Assembly: GCA_009844085.1 (NCBI GenBank)
Contig: VYCF01000071.1
Location: 78,886-142,885 of the forward strand
DNA length: 64,000 nucleotides
Direction of reading: 5' to 3'
Source of the DNA: Gammaproteobacteria bacterium
GTDB taxonomy: Bacteria > Pseudomonadota > Gammaproteobacteria > Pseudomonadales > Pseudohongiellaceae
Part shown: one piece after another, positions 62,522-64,000 of the stretch
How the letters are laid out: the number at the start of each line of letters is the position of its first letter
How positions within the stretch are numbered: position 1 is the stretch's first letter
Notes under the pieces: generated by a model
The model's database searches: none
Told to the model about the DNA's origin: nothing
What the model saw: only the letters and a program-made list of their open reading frames with translations
Program-made: the position numbers and the translations under genes

Positions 62522-63871
62522 ATGAAACTGGCGCAAGCACTAATCCTGATCGGCGGCGCTATTGCATTCGGCGCCCAGGCGCAAAGTCAGGAAAACCAGC
62601 ACGAAATCACCTACAACGGTGACGTCGCGAGAATCATCAACGAGAACTGCGTGGTCTGCCATCGCGAAGGCGGCATCGGCCCGATGCAGTTCGAGAACTA
62701 CGATCAGATCCGCCCCTGGGCGCCCCTGATCTCGTTCAAGGTGGCGAGCCGCGAAATGCCTCCCTACGCCTATGACCACGGCATCGGCATCCAGGAGCTT
62801 GAAGGCGACTGGCGACTGGCGCAGGAAGACATCGACGCCATCGTCGCATGGGTTGAGCAGGGCGCGCCCCAAGGCGATCCCGACATCGTCCCCCCGGCCC
62901 CCGATCTGCCCGATCCGGACGCCTGGAACTTCGAGCCTCAATTCGGCGCTCCCGACCTGATCGTTCCGTCGATCCCCATGGACATTCCGGCCAACGGCAA
63001 TGACCTGTGGAGCAAGCACTACGTCGAAAGCACGCTGACCGCCGACCGCTGCATCAAGGCGGTGCAGGTGAAGCCGCGCGGAGACGCCAAGGCGGTGGTG
63101 CATCACGCCAACTCCTACATTGAAGCCATGAACGAAGACGGCGAATACGAGCGATTCGGCCAACTCACCGAATACGCCATGGGCAAGTGGGGCGAAATAA
63201 TGCCCGAAGGCGTCTGCCGCACCATCCCAGGCGGTTCGCGCGTTTCCTGGGACATCCACATGTTTCCCGGTGGGGTCGGCGCGACTGCTGAAGGCCTGAT
63301 GATCAAGGACAACGTCGTTGAAATCGGCCTCTGGTTTCACGACGAGGACTATGTCGAGATCGAGCAGCCCTACAAGCAGGACCTGCGTCTGTATCCGATG
63401 CGTTCCGGCTACGAAGGCGGCCACCTGATCGTTCCGCCCCATGGCTACACCATGACCCAGGGCTTCCACTCTTTCGATCACCCTGTCCGCATCGACAGCT
63501 TCCAGCCCCACGGCCATCTGCGCATGAACGCCGCTTCCCTGGAGATTTTCTATCCGGAAACCGGCCGCACCGAGCAGATCAGCCAGATCTCCAACTGGAG
63601 CGCGACCTGGCACCACAGCCATATCTATGAAGCGGACGTGGCGCCGCTGTTGCCGACCGGCGCAATCCTGGTGATCAAGCAGTGGTACGACAATTCCGCC
63701 GACAATCCCAACAACCCCGACCCGGATCAGTGGGTATACGGCGGCAGCCGCACCGGTGACGAAATGTCCCATGCCTGGATCGCCATTACTCACCTGGACG
63801 AAGAGGGTTATGAAAAGATCGTCGCCGAGCGCAGGGCAGCCGAACAGCGCTCGCTTGCCGGTTCCGACTGA
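62522..63871 (+). CDS. Secreted c-haem/copper-monooxygenase-like protein
   Basis: 449 residues from ATG 62522 (GGAG about 7 bases upstream; extension to 62474 unsupported). A signal peptide is followed by a c-haem motif CVVCH in NENCVVCHREGGIGPM, then a copper-monooxygenase-like part with VVHHANSYIEA (paired His), SWDIHMFPGG, FQPHGHLRMNAASLEI, ATWHHSH and YDNSADNPNNPDPDQWVYGG. It matches the second and third parts of the protein at 56134-57846, without a redoxin domain. PHM/DBH-type proteins use two copper sites for hydroxylation, but members with a fused haem are not well studied, so the reaction is open. Confidence 0.78.
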   Translation: MKLAQALILIGGAIAFGAQAQSQENQHEITYNGDVARIINENCVVCHREGGIGPMQFENYDQIRPWAPLISFKVASREMPPYAYDHGIGIQELEGDWRLAQEDIDAIVAWVEQGAPQGDPDIVPPAPDLPDPDAWNFEPQFGAPDLIVPSIPMDIPANGNDLWSKHYVESTLTADRCIKAVQVKPRGDAKAVVHHANSYIEAMNEDGEYERFGQLTEYAMGKWGEIMPEGVCRTIPGGSRVSWDIHMFPGGVGATAEGLMIKDNVVEIGLWFHDEDYVEIEQPYKQDLRLYPMRSGYEGGHLIVPPHGYTMTQGFHSFDHPVRIDSFQPHGHLRMNAASLEIFYPETGRTEQISQISNWSATWHHSHIYEADVAPLLPTGAILVIKQWYDNSADNPNNPDPDQWVYGGSRTGDEMSHAWIAITHLDEEGYEKIVAERRAAEQRSLAGSD

Positions 63872-63904
63872 GCAATCATCGGCAAGATTTTTTCAGCAGT
63901 ACGA

Positions 63905-63940
63905 AAAAAGGCCGGCCGGAGTAATCCGGCCGGCCTTTTT
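63905..63940 (+). terminator. Rho-independent terminator
   Basis: AAAAAGGCCGGCCGGA (63905-63920), GTAA loop, TCCGGCCGGCCTTTTT (63925-63940): a 16-bp perfect stem with A and T runs, 34 bases past the stop of the haem/copper gene. No gene is seen in the last 60 bases. Confidence 0.93.
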
Positions 63941-64000
63941 CTTTGCCCCCAGCGATTCCCGCTGAAAATCGTATTCCAATAGAATCAATGGGTTGCGACA

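Overview
The window is about 64 kb of GC-rich DNA with dense coding on both strands and no rRNA or tRNA that I can see. The gene families are GabD-type dehydrogenase, KatG, a tripartite RND pump, many TonB-dependent receptors, SSS symporters and secreted peptidases. They fit a free-living, aerobic, peptide- and glycoside-scavenging Gammaproteobacterium. This placement rests on gene content only.

Layout. 3-13885: a truncated GntP-type permease, gabD, a large FAD/Fe-S oxidoreductase, gamma-glutamyltransferase, then a plus-strand run of a sterol C24-methyltransferase homologue, a dipeptidase lipoprotein, a Tat-exported aminotransferase, a Rieske oxygenase and a GPP34-cytochrome P450 fusion. 13901-19820: an RND efflux operon (outer-membrane factor, adaptor, pump). 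19909-29202: an SSS symporter and a peptide-use block (S9 peptidase, TonB receptor, M14 carboxypeptidase). 29295-31206: two related secreted proteins of unknown function. 31324-41613: an accessory region with two divergent paralogous TonB receptors around a tyrosine recombinase, then ATPase remnants and coiled-coil genes. 41899-51961: katG, then a glycoside/glycerate locus (GH63-like hydrolase, SSS symporter, TonB receptor, ROK regulator, beta-hydroxyacid dehydrogenase). 52004-63871: amidohydrolase, protein kinase, thioesterase, acyltransferase, an amino-acid ABC transporter and a set of haem/copper monooxygenase-like proteins.

Main discovery. Receptor A (31324-34305, minus) is intact. Receptor B (36160-39084, plus) is a full-length paralogous reading frame with no promoter, start codon or signal peptide. 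It begins directly after a TAA. A 16-bp perfect inverted repeat lies inside the conserved EVIVTGS codons of A and at the 5' edge of B. Each copy sits in a 28-bp site of two imperfect 11-bp arms around an identical 6-bp spacer (AAGAGG), the geometry of Xer/dif-type crossover sites. The 1.99-kb segment between them carries the tyrosine recombinase, a small coiled-coil membrane protein, a strong-looking promoter and the first 36 codons of receptor A. Flipping the segment would move promoter, ribosome binding site and signal peptide from A to B in frame. The only codon that matters at the junction is GAA (Glu, ON) versus TAA (stop, OFF). I read this as a self-contained DNA-inversion switch choosing between two outer-membrane receptors, with A ON in this assembly.

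Other points of interest are the bacterial sterol-methyltransferase homologue near a Rieske oxygenase and a P450 fused to a Golgi-phosphoprotein-3 (GPP34) domain, and a possible glucosylglycerate-type uptake and breakdown locus.
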